This document shows positions 20,703 to 31,406 of a stretch of DNA of 64,000 nucleotides, one piece after another (position 1 is the stretch's first letter; each line of letters starts with the position of its first letter). The DNA lies in NCBI GenBank assembly GCA_020342235.1, contig CP073214.1:248001-312000 (forward strand), given 5' to 3'. Made by a program: the position numbers and the translations under genes. The notes beneath the pieces are model-generated. The model was not told the DNA's origin and made no database searches. It was given only the letters and a program-made list of their open reading frames with translations. This DNA is from Saccharomycopsis phalli. Taxonomy: Eukaryota > Ascomycota > Saccharomycetes > Ascoideales > Saccharomycopsidaceae.

Positions 20703-21806
20703 ATGTCACTTCAAGAAGTGTATTCAGTGGTGGATGAAGCGGAAGTATTGGTTGGAAAAAATGAGTATTTGAAGGCTAGTTTATTATACAGAAAGGCTGC
20801 ACAGAATTTTTCTGATGTTTTACAGAAAGCAAAACAGCAAAATATTGGGGATGAGGATACCAAGGAGATTCTCCAATGTTTGGTCCATGAGAATGAAACT
20901 AGAGCATTACAATTGGAAAAGCAAGACAAGTTAAATAAAATAATTCAACTGAAAAACTCTGGTAAGTTGCCACAGAAAAAGAATGGCGCTAATCCTAGCC
21001 TTTTGGATTCGATTGTCAACCTAACGAGCAAGAGAACAGACTCGAGATTACCTAACAATGCATTGATGGATTACAGTATAATAAACCGAAACGAGTCCAA
21101 GATAACGAGCGCTGGTGATTCGAATTTGTATGGACAGATTATGTTATTGTTGGAATCTGCCAGGGTAAACGGTAATATGGGTGGCACGGATAGTGACCAA
21201 GAGCTACCATCAGTAAATGTACTTAGTACAAAATCAAAGGAGGAGTTGACGATTGAGAACCAGAAGCTAAAAGAAAATATTATAGTGATGAACAAACGAT
21301 TGAGGGAGTTCAATTTATTTGATGAAAGTAATCATGAATTAGTACTAATTAACAAACAAGTATTTGAGGAACTGCTAACAGATTTGGTTTTGCAAACTGA
21401 AAAGAGTGAATCATCTCTGGCGTGGCACGGTAAGCTGTTCAGTCCAAACTCTGGCAGTAATAGTTTGAGCAATAAAATTATCTCTGACAAAGAGGCAGAA
21501 ATATCAAGGCTACAACAGTTAGTAAGAAGCCGAGAGAGACAAAACCAGAGATTAAATAACAGTCTAAGGAAAGTGTCGTTAGATAAATCATCTGTTATAG
21601 ATAGTTACAATAAATTAAAGCAAAACTATCTGGTACTACAAACCAAAGTTCACGGCTCAAATGGACCTGCTGAAGTTGTGAAGCATTTAGAGCCCCGTCA
21701 AAATTTGACATTGGATCAAAAGATGATGATAATTCAAAGTGAAGACGATGACGATGACGATGATATTTATGAGGCCAGCAGCAGCGACACTGATTTTTCA
21801 AGGTAA
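20703..21806 (+). CDS. MIT-domain plus coiled-coil protein, candidate Atg38 (autophagy PI3-kinase subunit)
   Basis: A 367-residue protein. Residues 1-80 form a helical hairpin typical of MIT domains (EAEVLVGKNEYLKASLLYRKAAQNF, then TRALQLEKQDKL). Two coiled-coil stretches follow (around residues 175-205 and 260-310) and the tail is acidic (DDDDDDDIYEASSSD). The arrangement of N-terminal MIT domain and C-terminal coiled coil is that of Atg38/NRBF2, which links Vps34-Vps15 to Atg14-Vps30. Saccharomyces Atg38 is shorter (226 residues), so the name is tentative; another MIT protein is possible. Confidence 0.6.
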   Translation: MSLQEVYSVVDEAEVLVGKNEYLKASLLYRKAAQNFSDVLQKAKQQNIGDEDTKEILQCLVHENETRALQLEKQDKLNKIIQLKNSGKLPQKKNGANPSLLDSIVNLTSKRTDSRLPNNALMDYSIINRNESKITSAGDSNLYGQIMLLLESARVNGNMGGTDSDQELPSVNVLSTKSKEELTIENQKLKENIIVMNKRLREFNLFDESNHELVLINKQVFEELLTDLVLQTEKSESSLAWHGKLFSPNSGSNSLSNKIISDKEAEISRLQQLVRSRERQNQRLNNSLRKVSLDKSSVIDSYNKLKQNYLVLQTKVHGSNGPAEVVKHLEPRQNLTLDQKMMIIQSEDDDDDDDIYEASSSDTDFSR

Positions 21807-21910
21807 GGTAATATTTACGACAGAGTTTAAAATTTTTTGTAATCATAATTCATATCATTTTATAAACTGAGAATAGTGTCTCTAATTTGTATATAACCGC
21901 CATTACTCGA

Positions 21911-24900
21911 TCACAATAATTGTTTAAGCTGTGCATCTTTAACTATTGCACCCACAGACATGTCAATCTCAAAACTTTTCAGCAGCTCTCTTGGAAGTTC
22001 GCTACAAGTGGTTGCACCATCTGATCCAGACCCCTCCAGCAAGTACTTATTTAAAGAAGTTAAATCCTCTTCCTGGTCTTCTATAAACTTTTCACTGGTG
22101 TTTATAATCAGACTGTTATATTTGAAAGCAAATTGTTCCACAGTGTTCACAAACTTGATATACTTCGTATTGGTTTCAAGGGGCTCCACAAGCTTGGCCT
22201 CCTGCTCCTCAAACTTTAATTCATAATTGCCAATTATCTGCTCCATTAAATATAACAAGCACTTGACTCTAAATTTCTCAAAACAGAGAGACCGCAAGTT
22301 ATGCTCATATATTTGATTAACCAACTTCTTCAACCTGAACTTGTTTCTGCTATGAAAAGGTGTCAAATACTTGATAAATCTCAAAGTTCTCATATAGTTA
22401 CAGTAAAGCTTCTCAGTTAACTGTAGCTCCTTCCGTAAACTCTCGCAAACAATATTCATGTCGTCCTTACCAGATATTGTCAATTCGTGAGGAGTTTCGT
22501 ACCCAGGGATCATCAAATTAGTGAACTTCTGGTTTTCACATGGAAGACACTTATACATGGTACTCAAGTAGTTTATAGAGTAAACCCAACTATCCAACTC
22601 CTGAGAAGACTCACAATAAAATAAACCTTTATTGTAAACTTTATTGTTCTTCAAGTTGCTCATCCAATCATTGCTTTGTTCAAGATCGTCATTGTTAAGA
22701 AATGATGTGTCGTTGTCCTGTGAATTATAGCAGATATAAAAACTGTCATAATCCTTATACTTGAACTTGTAAGCAAAAATTTGATGAATTGGAATCACAA
22801 TGTCCAATTCTCCGTAATTAGACTGAAAAAAGAAAGAAGATGAATATACTCGAATGCGTTTGACACTTACATCATCCCCATCTTCATTATTAATAGATTC
22901 TTCAAATTTGTCTAATAAATCCCAGTTAATATTCTTAAACAAATACAATCCAAACACGGTTAACAAGCCGTAATACTTCTTCCACACGACATTGTCACTG
23001 TCATTTAAATTGACATTTTTGAAATTCTTTGATCTTCTCTTATCCTTTTTTTTAGTTCTTTTTGGAATAAGGCTTAATTTCGATTCTTGCTTGAAAATTG
23101 GACCAACCTTGATTATCCTAGAAAATATCGGAATGGTCTCCTTATTAATCTCTGTACTATCGCCTTCATGAATACCCATTTTAATTATTGATTTACTGGT
23201 AAGGACCAGCATATCAGAAATATCCTGATGATGATCCAATTTAAGGATAGACGTCGGGTCCTTTTGTCTCAAACAATTCTCAATAGCATCCACATAGGTT
23301 TTCCCATTCTTTGAAAATTTCTCTCTATATTCATCGAACAAGTCTGTAAAGGTGTCACCACCATCTCCAAAACTATCAAAATTAATAGTCATTGATCTTA
23401 TATCACTTATGCTCTTGAAATTGTAAGGATCATTCATCGCGCTCAGGAAAAAACCCGAATTTCTTCTTTTGCCAAGAGGTGGTGTGTAGAGACTAACAAC
23501 ACTGCTATTGCTAATATGCGATGCAGAACCAATCATAGGCGAGCTTGTAGCAATACTTGAAGTCATTTCCCTTATAGAGATTAAAGAAGTATGGATTATG
23601 TTTTCGTAAAAATATTCAATAATCTCCTTATTAAGTAAATTAAAAAGTAAACATGAATCTTCGCCCTCCAATAATTTTGCATCTTGCCTCTCTGTCTTGT
23701 GTTTCTGAATATCGGCTTTTTTGAAATCATCAATAATATTAACGAAATCCTGAAGCAGCATCTTGGTTTTATTATTTTTATTGAAGTGATCAGTATGAAG
23801 CACAAGCATGACAAACAACAATGTATAAATGTCATTCACTGAATTAAAGATTGTAAAATCGTTGAGGCTAAATTGATCAATGTCAATCTCGCTGGAATCT
23901 TTACCACCCTGAATGATCACAGTCTCATTCACATCTTCTTCACATAGTTTTTTGCAGGTGTCGTTCACCGATTTTAGATGCTGCAAATTGATGAAGTAGT
24001 AATAGCTGAATGCAATGGTTTCTAGTATCATATCAATTTTCTCGGTCTCATTGGGAAGTTTATTGAAAAACATGTAGTTTCTGAAAACAAGATCCAACGG
24101 AATAGAATGTACTTTTTCGATATGAAGCTCGATAAAATCCCTAGCCCTTATAATTGCAATAAAGTTCAGGCGCTTTTGATCTTCAATAGATTCTTCTGCA
24201 GTCAACAACTTATAAATAGGACTTTGGACCTCAGAGGCTAACAGAGGAAAAAGGGGCGCCTCTTCGTAGTACATGCTGATGAAAAACAAGTAAACATAAA
24301 GGCATAAAGCACCAGAATAGAAGTCATTTTCAGTTAAATCTTTGAATTGTAATTCCATAACCATTTCATTAAATTTTCCATCACAAGGCTGATACTTTTG
24401 CACACTTATCTTAGAACTCAAAATGTCTGATATCTCATATGAAAATCCAAGGTTAATCAATCTAAGAATGAACGACGAGCATGTATCTTGAGGCTCTGGT
24501 GTTGGAGGATCGATATGTGTCACTGACGGGACGACTTGCAACTCACTTGAGGAAAATCTTATTCCAAATGCATTTTTAGCCTTCTTCAAAGAATCTGATC
24601 TAGGTCGACTTTTAAATGAACTGGAGCGAGAACGCGTCTTACTATCATCTGTCGAGCTATCACCAAAATGTTTCAAATCAATAAAGCTTTTGGCGCCGCC
24701 CAAAAGAGGGCTATCCACAGCCTTTTGTGATTTGCTGTCGCCCATCATTATCGCATTCAAGGTTTGACTTCTTCGTCTATTTTTTCTATCCTCGTCGTTT
24801 CTCTTACTCGGAAGCACAGACAATGCAGACAATAGTGGTGATGAGGGCTTTGATACCAGCTTCATAAAGAGCATACTCGACGAGAAGCTGCCTCTCTTAG

Positions 24901-25969
24901 ATCCTAAAGAAGAACGGCTTGCAGTTGATGCAGTGAATTCGTCATCATCAATAGACTTGGCCTGAGATCTGTCAATGCCTGCGGATTCCACTGCAAAAGA
25001 TTCTCTTGAAGTACTCTTGGAGTTCGGAGAAGCGTCAGGATCGAAGAATATTGAAAATGTCTTTCTTTTAAGAGTTGTGAGAGGTGATAACAACGCCGGC
25101 GATAACCGTGTCTGAGAAAAGCTTCGGTTACTATGTGCATACCCTTCACGCTCTTTGGGTGCAATGAAGCCGCCAACATCCAAGCCCAAACCGCTGTCAT
25201 CACAATTGGTTGAATTGGTATTTTTGACTGTGCTGTTGCAGCTTATAGTCTCCGAAATGTTATATGGAAAATTACTATTATCATGGCTTTCGGCCTCGCT
25301 GACTGAATAGTAGTCCTCCGCCACAAAGCTCAGAATAGAACTAACTGAACGAGACATGTAGAGACGCAGCCCATTGGGGGAGCCATCCTTCACCATATTC
25401 TTGTTGCTGAACAGAATCGAGGGTGGTCTGATTTGAGGCGCGGTTCCGAAGGGCGGTTGGCTGTGTACAGTTGAGCTACCAGAGGAGTGATGCGATCGTT
25501 TCTGAGAATGAAACCTGTCCCATTCACTTGATTTCTTGAATAGCGACGCAGAAGTGGAGGTGGATTCTTGTGCGATTCTTGTCTTGTTGAAGGACATAAA
25601 CTCATCAGCGGTTATAGTAGGCGAACCACTTGGCGAAGCATGGCGAGTTGGGAGCGACATGGAGCTACTAGGACGGAACTCCTGATTCACTTCACTAAAC
25701 AAGCTTTTGTCGGCCCTTCTCCGATTAAGCTTTTTGGTGAGGTAGTTCAGCATCGCCAGCAGCGGCCTCACAGGCCTTTCGGAAACATCCGGATGTCCCT
25801 CCAAGTTCCCGTCGTTGTCAGAAAAAGCCGACTTTTTCAGCTTGGCGTCCTTCTTACCTTTCCACTTGCGTAGCATCAGCTTCTTCTTGGGAGCGCTATC
25901 CGCGTTCGCGTTGGCTACTTCAGATACACCCCCAAATTCTAGGATACCAGGCTTTTTGCTGGGACGCAT
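21911..25969 (-). CDS. SYT1: Arf guanine-nucleotide exchange factor with Sec7 and PH domains (Syt1-like)
   Basis: A 1352-residue protein. The first 480 residues are low-complexity, Ser-rich and basic. A Sec7 domain follows at about 490-780. The exchange loop reads LPNETEKIDMILE, keeping the catalytic glutamate in the position of the family motif LPGEAQKI, and the domain ends near DIYTLLFVMLVLHTDHFN. A PH domain lies at about 1000-1160 (WKKYYGLLTVFGLYLFKN, then LDSWVYSINYLS). The C-terminal 180 residues are helical. Size and domain order fit Syt1 (1226 residues in S. cerevisiae) better than Yel1 (687). It should load GTP on Arf-family GTPases at Golgi or post-Golgi membranes. Confidence 0.78.
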   Translation of the reverse strand: MRPSKKPGILEFGGVSEVANANADSAPKKKLMLRKWKGKKDAKLKKSAFSDNDGNLEGHPDVSERPVRPLLAMLNYLTKKLNRRRADKSLFSEVNQEFRPSSSMSLPTRHASPSGSPTITADEFMSFNKTRIAQESTSTSASLFKKSSEWDRFHSQKRSHHSSGSSTVHSQPPFGTAPQIRPPSILFSNKNMVKDGSPNGLRLYMSRSVSSILSFVAEDYYSVSEAESHDNSNFPYNISETISCNSTVKNTNSTNCDDSGLGLDVGGFIAPKEREGYAHSNRSFSQTRLSPALLSPLTTLKRKTFSIFFDPDASPNSKSTSRESFAVESAGIDRSQAKSIDDDEFTASTASRSSLGSKRGSFSSSMLFMKLVSKPSSPLLSALSVLPSKRNDEDRKNRRRSQTLNAIMMGDSKSQKAVDSPLLGGAKSFIDLKHFGDSSTDDSKTRSRSSSFKSRPRSDSLKKAKNAFGIRFSSSELQVVPSVTHIDPPTPEPQDTCSSFILRLINLGFSYEISDILSSKISVQKYQPCDGKFNEMVMELQFKDLTENDFYSGALCLYVYLFFISMYYEEAPLFPLLASEVQSPIYKLLTAEESIEDQKRLNFIAIIRARDFIELHIEKVHSIPLDLVFRNYMFFNKLPNETEKIDMILETIAFSYYYFINLQHLKSVNDTCKKLCEEDVNETVIIQGGKDSSEIDIDQFSLNDFTIFNSVNDIYTLLFVMLVLHTDHFNKNNKTKMLLQDFVNIIDDFKKADIQKHKTERQDAKLLEGEDSCLLFNLLNKEIIEYFYENIIHTSLISIREMTSSIATSSPMIGSASHISNSSVVSLYTPPLGKRRNSGFFLSAMNDPYNFKSISDIRSMTINFDSFGDGGDTFTDLFDEYREKFSKNGKTYVDAIENCLRQKDPTSILKLDHHQDISDMLVLTSKSIIKMGIHEGDSTEINKETIPIFSRIIKVGPIFKQESKLSLIPKRTKKKDKRRSKNFKNVNLNDSDNVVWKKYYGLLTVFGLYLFKNINWDLLDKFEESINNEDGDDVSVKRIRVYSSSFFFQSNYGELDIVIPIHQIFAYKFKYKDYDSFYICYNSQDNDTSFLNNDDLEQSNDWMSNLKNNKVYNKGLFYCESSQELDSWVYSINYLSTMYKCLPCENQKFTNLMIPGYETPHELTISGKDDMNIVCESLRKELQLTEKLYCNYMRTLRFIKYLTPFHSRNKFRLKKLVNQIYEHNLRSLCFEKFRVKCLLYLMEQIIGNYELKFEEQEAKLVEPLETNTKYIKFVNTVEQFAFKYNSLIINTSEKFIEDQEEDLTSLNKYLLEGSGSDGATTCSELPRELLKSFEIDMSVGAIVKDAQLKQLL

Positions 25970-26104
25970 TTATGATCAACACAAATAGTTTTTTTTAGTC
26001 AATTCTCATACGATGTAAGTGGTGCCGCTAGCTATCTTAACAAATGCTACTTGGCCGTTGCCCCGCATAAGTAGGAAGCCCTAGGGAATGCCAGATACAC
26101 CTTT

Positions 26105-26110
26105 CACGTG
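26105..26110. promoter_or_regulatory. CACGTG element between SYT1 and the mitoribosomal candidate
   Basis: TTTCACGTGATC lies 54 bases before the ATG at 26164 in a divergent promoter. TCACGTGAT is a full-length Cbf1-type site. In Candida such sites are common before respiratory and ribosomal genes, so it more likely serves the mitochondrial gene. Confidence 0.4.
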
Positions 26111-26163
26111 ATCATTTTTCAGAAATCGTCTCAATTTTTTTCAGCAACAGACTGAGAGCGACA

Positions 26164-26874
26164 ATGAGTCTACGATTGGTTTATAGAAGTTTCAGCAGAA
26201 CTGCGGCTCCTAAGGCAGGGTTTATGGGCTGGTTTGACAGTTTGAAGCCTTCTAAGCGGGCGGAGTACCAAAAGTTGAGGGAGAGGGTCACCCAAGTTGA
26301 AGACAAGAATGAGGCCGCCGAAAAGGCATTAGACCAAGGATTGGACGCGAGAAAGCTCCCAGTTATCGGGCTACCTCCACAGCTTACAAAAGAGGAAGTG
26401 AGCCAGAGATTGAAAAATTTCAAGGTTGAACCCTGGGTGAACCCACACAGAAGAATCACCACCGAGGAAGAATTTGACAAGGTATTAATAGAAAGCTGGA
26501 ATGAGTTGAGCGAGTCGAAAATTACTGCCTTGAGCGATATAAGCAATAATGAATTTTCTGATTTGGACCAGAGATTTCAATTTTTCAAGAAGATACAGAC
26601 AAAGTCAGGCTACTTGCTTCCAGACGTGGTGTTAACTCAGGGCGAAAGAGTTGAAGCTATAAGAGAATTCTTTATTGATAATGTGTTAAAGAAATTGAAT
26701 TACAATGAAAAGATGCCAGATGCTATATATTTGGATGAGAATTCATTTAAAGACTTGCCGAATGTGGTTGTGCACAATAATGCTGAGAAGAAGGAGTTTA
26801 GAAAGAAGTACACGCAAATTCTCCGGGAATCTAACGAGTTTCACAAAAAGCAAGTTGACCAGGCATTGAATTAG
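26164..26874 (+). CDS. Putative mitochondrial ribosomal large-subunit protein (mL50/Mrpl13-like)
   Basis: A 236-residue protein. The N-terminus MSLRLVYRSFSRTAAPKAG is a classic mitochondrial presequence (Arg, Ser and Ala, no acidic residues). A short MGWFDSLKPSKR segment and a helical body follow (EVSQRLKNFKVEPWVNPHRRITTEEEFDKVL, which I read as the L50-type region). No enzymatic motif is present. The assignment to mL50 rests on general resemblance and could be wrong; another mitoribosomal or respiratory-assembly protein is possible. Mitochondrial location is the surer part. Confidence 0.5.
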   Translation: MSLRLVYRSFSRTAAPKAGFMGWFDSLKPSKRAEYQKLRERVTQVEDKNEAAEKALDQGLDARKLPVIGLPPQLTKEEVSQRLKNFKVEPWVNPHRRITTEEEFDKVLIESWNELSESKITALSDISNNEFSDLDQRFQFFKKIQTKSGYLLPDVVLTQGERVEAIREFFIDNVLKKLNYNEKMPDAIYLDENSFKDLPNVVVHNNAEKKEFRKKYTQILRESNEFHKKQVDQALN

Positions 26875-26999
26875 TAAATAATAACATATGTATATAGAGC
26901 CACATTCTTCCTGTATTATTACGTAATAACACTCGTTATGATTATATAATCATATACTAATGTCTTGAGAGGTCGGATTGTGGGCACAGCACATTCGCC

Positions 27000-29360
27000 A
27001 TGGCACTGAGAGGCGAATTCTTTATATTTTTAGTGATTTGTGCGATAATATTATTGCCTGGACCAACACTAGATCCACTTGATTCCGAGAAGGATCTATT
27101 GGCGGCTTATAACCATGAGAGGAGTCTTAGTCGTGACATATTGTTTCTGTCAACCTACTCCTCAGGATATGGTAATTTAACAGGGTTCAGATTAAGTTAC
27201 CAAGATGCTGTTGAAGATCGAAATGTATCTCTATATCCTTTTCCTGGGCGAGACTATGAGCACTTTGAGGAAACAGAATATTATTCGATATTACCTGACG
27301 AAGTATCTCGGAAGGCAAAGTCAGTATGGCAAGACAATAGTGATGACCAAGGCTTGCGTTTTCGAAATATCAGTGCTACTTTTCTAGGCGAATTTTCCAG
27401 GTCCAAGGCAAATTATACTAAAATTGATATGCCTTTGCCTGAGTATCTAAACAACCAAATCCCTGATAATTTCTTTGGAGATAACGACGATGAGATAGAC
27501 GCACAGGTCCAAGGGGCCGAATTCACTGACACAATAACAAGCCCTTATGACAGCTCATATGAAGACTCGCTACAGGGATTGAACGTTAAGCAAGGAAATA
27601 TCAGTCTGGTTTACAAAGGGAAGTTGGTCATTGAAATGAGTAGTTATATCAACGAAGAAAACAGCAGCTATAAAGATATCTTACCAGTTATGATGAACTT
27701 ACGGATGGCAGACTTCAAAGAAGAAAATTGGCATTCTCTTAGCATGTCTGGATTATATTTTCCGCACTCTGGTAATATCGTTGGATTGACAAAGTCTGGA
27801 AAATTTCAAAGCACGTATGCACTTCCACACTTGCTATTGAATGAAGGTAATTTTGATAAAGTGAAACAGTACATGGTGGATAAATATAATTACTTACAGA
27901 ACAATGATAAAGCCAATAACGTGACAGTTGATATATTGAAGGAGGACATTGACCATGCTAAAAAGTGCGAGTATGTGACTTATTTGCACTTGGAATCTTC
28001 CAATTTGACTGAAAGTGAGTTAAATATGATTGAGGATGAAATGAAAAATCCTTTGGGTCGGCCTATTCCCAAAATTCCGGAATTGAATATTCAGAAAGGA
28101 ATTGTATTCAGCCCTGACTGTGGGATACTAGCAGAATTCAGCAATGTTCGCGGTCCAGTTAAACAGGCACGACTTAAGGAAATCCGAAAAATTGTCACTT
28201 ATTCTATAATATTAGTGTTTGCGCAGTTATATTTATTGATTCGACAAATGAACAGCACAAATACCGCTCCAAGTGCCTCGAGAATCAGCTACTATACCAT
28301 TTCATTATTGAACCTGGTTGACGGGACCTGCACCATGCTTTTGTTGTTAACCACTGTGATAATATTTGACTTGTATATTCCTCTTACGGTGGCATCCTTG
28401 TTGACCTTTATTCTTTCTACCATATTTGAGTTGCGATACATGCTCAAGATTTATTTATCGCAGACCAATGAGCGAACTATTGACTTTTGGACCGCGCTTA
28501 GAGGTACTTCTGAAGATGATAATACTAGATCCACTCCAGCAAATACAACTACTACCCCTGCTAATAATGCAGAGAATGAAGGACTACCAGAGCCAGTACA
28601 ACAGCAACAGGTAACTGCAGTGGAAGATGAGAGAACTGTTTCGTCCAGCCTATACTCCCGTTACTTTTTCACATTATTGTTTTTCTCATTTCTCGTCTTG
28701 AATATCACCACATGGAGCGTGAATTCCAGGGGTAATACAGAGAAGATATTATTAACTGTTGCAAACTCGTACTGGTACCCACAAATATACCGGAGTATAG
28801 CCAGGGGAATTAGAGCCTCATTCAAGTGGGAATTTTTGCTTGGGACTTCTATATTGAGATTAATTCCCGTATACTATATTTTGGGCTACAGAGGAAATGT
28901 GTTTCATCACCACACAGATATTAAATTTGTGATATTTCTAACTGTGTGGAAGGCTATTTCGCTATTGATAATCTTTGTACAGCAAACATATGGCCCACGA
29001 GCATTGATACCCAAACGCTATTTACCTAAGTTATATAATTACCACCCAGTTTTGTCGCTTGATGATCTTGAAAACGGGTTCGGTGTTGACTTCATTAAGC
29101 CTGAGACACAAGAGTCTGGCAAGTTACAAGTATGCAAAGTGGACTGTGCAATTTGCATGAATAAAGTTGAAATCGAGATAAAGCCTCAAAATGATTCAGA
29201 CCATTCTTCTGATAGTCATAAATTGCTCGGAGATACTGTATCCAGTGGAGACTACATGGTGACTCCTTGCAAACATATTTTTCACTCAGAGTGCTTGGAA
29301 AGTTGGATGAGTTACAAGTTACAATGTCCGGTATGTAGAAATAATTTGCCCCCAATTTAA
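27000..29360 (+). CDS. TUL1: Golgi/endosomal RING-H2 ubiquitin ligase Tul1 (Dsc complex)
   Basis: A 786-residue protein (758 in S. cerevisiae). It has an N-terminal signal sequence (FFIFLVICAIILLPGP), a long lumenal domain to about residue 390, several membrane segments between about 395 and 670 split by an Asn/Thr/Gln-rich loop, and a C-terminal RING-H2 finger from about residue 716. The finger has Cys-Ala-Ile-Cys, then CKHIFHSECLESW and CPVC, so all eight metal ligands are visible. Tul1 is the E3 subunit of the Dsc complex, which ubiquitinates membrane proteins with polar transmembrane segments. It is followed by YTP1 on the same strand. Confidence 0.93.
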   Translation: MALRGEFFIFLVICAIILLPGPTLDPLDSEKDLLAAYNHERSLSRDILFLSTYSSGYGNLTGFRLSYQDAVEDRNVSLYPFPGRDYEHFEETEYYSILPDEVSRKAKSVWQDNSDDQGLRFRNISATFLGEFSRSKANYTKIDMPLPEYLNNQIPDNFFGDNDDEIDAQVQGAEFTDTITSPYDSSYEDSLQGLNVKQGNISLVYKGKLVIEMSSYINEENSSYKDILPVMMNLRMADFKEENWHSLSMSGLYFPHSGNIVGLTKSGKFQSTYALPHLLLNEGNFDKVKQYMVDKYNYLQNNDKANNVTVDILKEDIDHAKKCEYVTYLHLESSNLTESELNMIEDEMKNPLGRPIPKIPELNIQKGIVFSPDCGILAEFSNVRGPVKQARLKEIRKIVTYSIILVFAQLYLLIRQMNSTNTAPSASRISYYTISLLNLVDGTCTMLLLLTTVIIFDLYIPLTVASLLTFILSTIFELRYMLKIYLSQTNERTIDFWTALRGTSEDDNTRSTPANTTTTPANNAENEGLPEPVQQQQVTAVEDERTVSSSLYSRYFFTLLFFSFLVLNITTWSVNSRGNTEKILLTVANSYWYPQIYRSIARGIRASFKWEFLLGTSILRLIPVYYILGYRGNVFHHHTDIKFVIFLTVWKAISLLIIFVQQTYGPRALIPKRYLPKLYNYHPVLSLDDLENGFGVDFIKPETQESGKLQVCKVDCAICMNKVEIEIKPQNDSDHSSDSHKLLGDTVSSGDYMVTPCKHIFHSECLESWMSYKLQCPVCRNNLPPI

Positions 29361-29712
29361 GAATGTGATGAAAACGATAGATGTTTTATAAACTGTAAGC
29401 TAATATCGAGGTTTACTGAGTATATGATGTTCACTGAAAATTCAATATCTGGTGACCAAACCAGTCTAAGCATGTGGTAGGCCCAGAAAAGTGTCACGTT
29501 CCCTCAGTTCAATGGATCTCAAGTGGACCTCTGACCAGGCAGTTTACTTCTACACTGCTATAACGCCTCACATAACAAAAAAAAAAAAATTAGTTCTTAA
29601 TATATTGTAGTTAGACAGCATTTTTTTTTTCTATTGTATTATGTTCCAGAAAGCGGGAAAATCGGCGTGATGTTTCAATGAAAAATCAGAATCTGCCAAG
29701 TCTATCACAACC
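29361..29712. other. Spacer between TUL1 and YTP1
   Basis: It is 352 bases long with a run of A near 29577-29590 and a T-run near 29622-29631, typical of yeast terminator and promoter DNA. No gene or RNA was recognised. Confidence 0.5.
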
Positions 29713-31068
29713 ATGAGTAGAAGCCTTACGAAAATTGGGACTGCATACTTAATTTGCGCTACATTAGTAGCAGCAGAGGGAATGGAAATGGATATGGGTG
29801 GCGATCCAGATAAAATACCTAGCATTCTCAATCCGAAATGGAGTGCCTTTCACTGGGTGTTATCATTGACAATGTTGTTGATACTTCCATCGATCAGTGC
29901 AGCTATTGCTTTTGCTGATCGAGAGTTGGTTTCTACTAATTTTCACATGATATCAGCCGGATATGCATTGGTTGAAGCGTTGTTGTTTCGATTCGAGGAT
30001 CCAGATGGTCATGAGAATAGAACAAGCAGAGGCACTGCCTGGTTCCTATTTATTTTGTTGGCATCAACAGTGTTTTTTGGATTGCTACTGACAGGTAGTA
30101 AGTACCTACCATCAAGAATTCGCGAGAATTCCACATTATCAAGATATTCCTCCACGTTTATTCTGCGCACTTACAAGACACTTGCTGTGCTTTCTGTTTT
30201 GACAGGCTGGGTAAAAGCCTGTTTAGCGGTGGTTGCCCTTCTTGGATTTTGCTATTCTACTTCAGAAGACAATCACACTGGCCAATGTTTGGCCCACGGC
30301 ATTATGGGAACTGCATTCGTTTTCTATGGGTTTTTGTATTTGATGGTGCTTCTGATTCCGTGGTTTAGAAACAGTACGGGCAGATACTCGCAGGATTTTT
30401 ACGACTCCGCTATTATCACCGTATGGGGATTTGTAAACACATTCACTGAGCATAGACCATGGGAGCCATGGAGCCATGGAGATTATCAGCATACTGCCAT
30501 GGGAATTTTCTGGTGGTGCATGGGGCTTGTTGGATTATGGTTGACAAGAGACGGCCTGAGAAGCATCGTTCCTGGACTAGTGATAGCATTTACTGGCTGG
30601 TCGATGTCTGTGCATGTTCAGCATTTATTGATCAGTACTCAGGTCCACTTCTTCTTTGGTGTTAGTTTGATGGTGGCTGGGTTCTCCAGGGTTATTGAAA
30701 TAAGCTTCTTGCTAAAGGACAATCGATCAATACCTAATAAAATAAACTCGTTTCAATATCTTGCGCCGATTGGATTAATCGAAGCAGGCATCCTCTTCAT
30801 GGGTGCCAACGAAGAGCAGTTGATGTTGGTAAATCTGTTGGGTGCAGGTCATGCGGCATACATTATGGGGTTGACATCGGCAGTGTTTTTGGTGATTCTC
30901 TGGATTTTAATGATCTTGGATTTATATTTAAAGTTAGTCGGGGTCAGTAAGTATGGTTATGAAGATGGCTTAGATGATTACTCCAGGTTGAACAGTAATC
31001 ATGTAGAATTGGGTGACCATCGACAGGATGCCGGGGAGTTTGAATTAGATTCGATTGCCCTGGAGTAA
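29713..31068 (+). CDS. YTP1: Ytp1-family multispanning membrane protein
   Basis: A 451-residue protein (459 in S. cerevisiae Ytp1). A signal peptide (LTKIGTAYLICATLVAAEG) and an MDMGGDP segment precede about ten hydrophobic helices. Conserved histidine-bearing helices are visible: FHWVLSLTML, AHGIMGTAFVFYG, EHRPWEPWSHGDYQHTAMGIFWW and VHVQHLLISTQVHFFFG. This pattern is that of the fungal Ytp1/DUF2427 family, which resembles cytochrome b561-type proteins. The molecular function of Ytp1 is not established. The C-terminal tail is acidic and cytosolic in character. Confidence 0.9.
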   Translation: MSRSLTKIGTAYLICATLVAAEGMEMDMGGDPDKIPSILNPKWSAFHWVLSLTMLLILPSISAAIAFADRELVSTNFHMISAGYALVEALLFRFEDPDGHENRTSRGTAWFLFILLASTVFFGLLLTGSKYLPSRIRENSTLSRYSSTFILRTYKTLAVLSVLTGWVKACLAVVALLGFCYSTSEDNHTGQCLAHGIMGTAFVFYGFLYLMVLLIPWFRNSTGRYSQDFYDSAIITVWGFVNTFTEHRPWEPWSHGDYQHTAMGIFWWCMGLVGLWLTRDGLRSIVPGLVIAFTGWSMSVHVQHLLISTQVHFFFGVSLMVAGFSRVIEISFLLKDNRSIPNKINSFQYLAPIGLIEAGILFMGANEEQLMLVNLLGAGHAAYIMGLTSAVFLVILWILMILDLYLKLVGVSKYGYEDGLDDYSRLNSNHVELGDHRQDAGEFELDSIALE

Positions 31069-31406
31069 AGAGGGAAAGTATCACGCATTGACATAAAATT
31101 GGAGTTGTATTAACCAACGGAATCCCGGGCTATATATATAATAGTACAAGTCTAAGCTGTCATGATGGCAGATTTCAACGTGTAAAATTTCTAGAAACGG
31201 TGCGTATATCGTTACACGAATAATAACAATATTTAAAATGGTTCAGTATAATTAGTTTAACAAATCGGAAACTCAAAGTCGTCTATCCTTGATCAATTAA
31301 AATTTTGTTCGCCAAAAACCCACAGCGTGCGTACCTGCTAATCTCATTGGCTAGGTGTGACATTTTTTTATCAATAATTTCCGACTTGCAATTTGCTTCT
31401 GAGGAC
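31069..31406. other. Spacer and promoter upstream of AEP2
   Basis: It is 338 bases long and AT-rich. A TATA-like run TATATATATA lies at 31131-31140. The AEP2 frame is open upstream of its first ATG back to about 31305, but that part has no start codon. No other feature was seen. Confidence 0.45.
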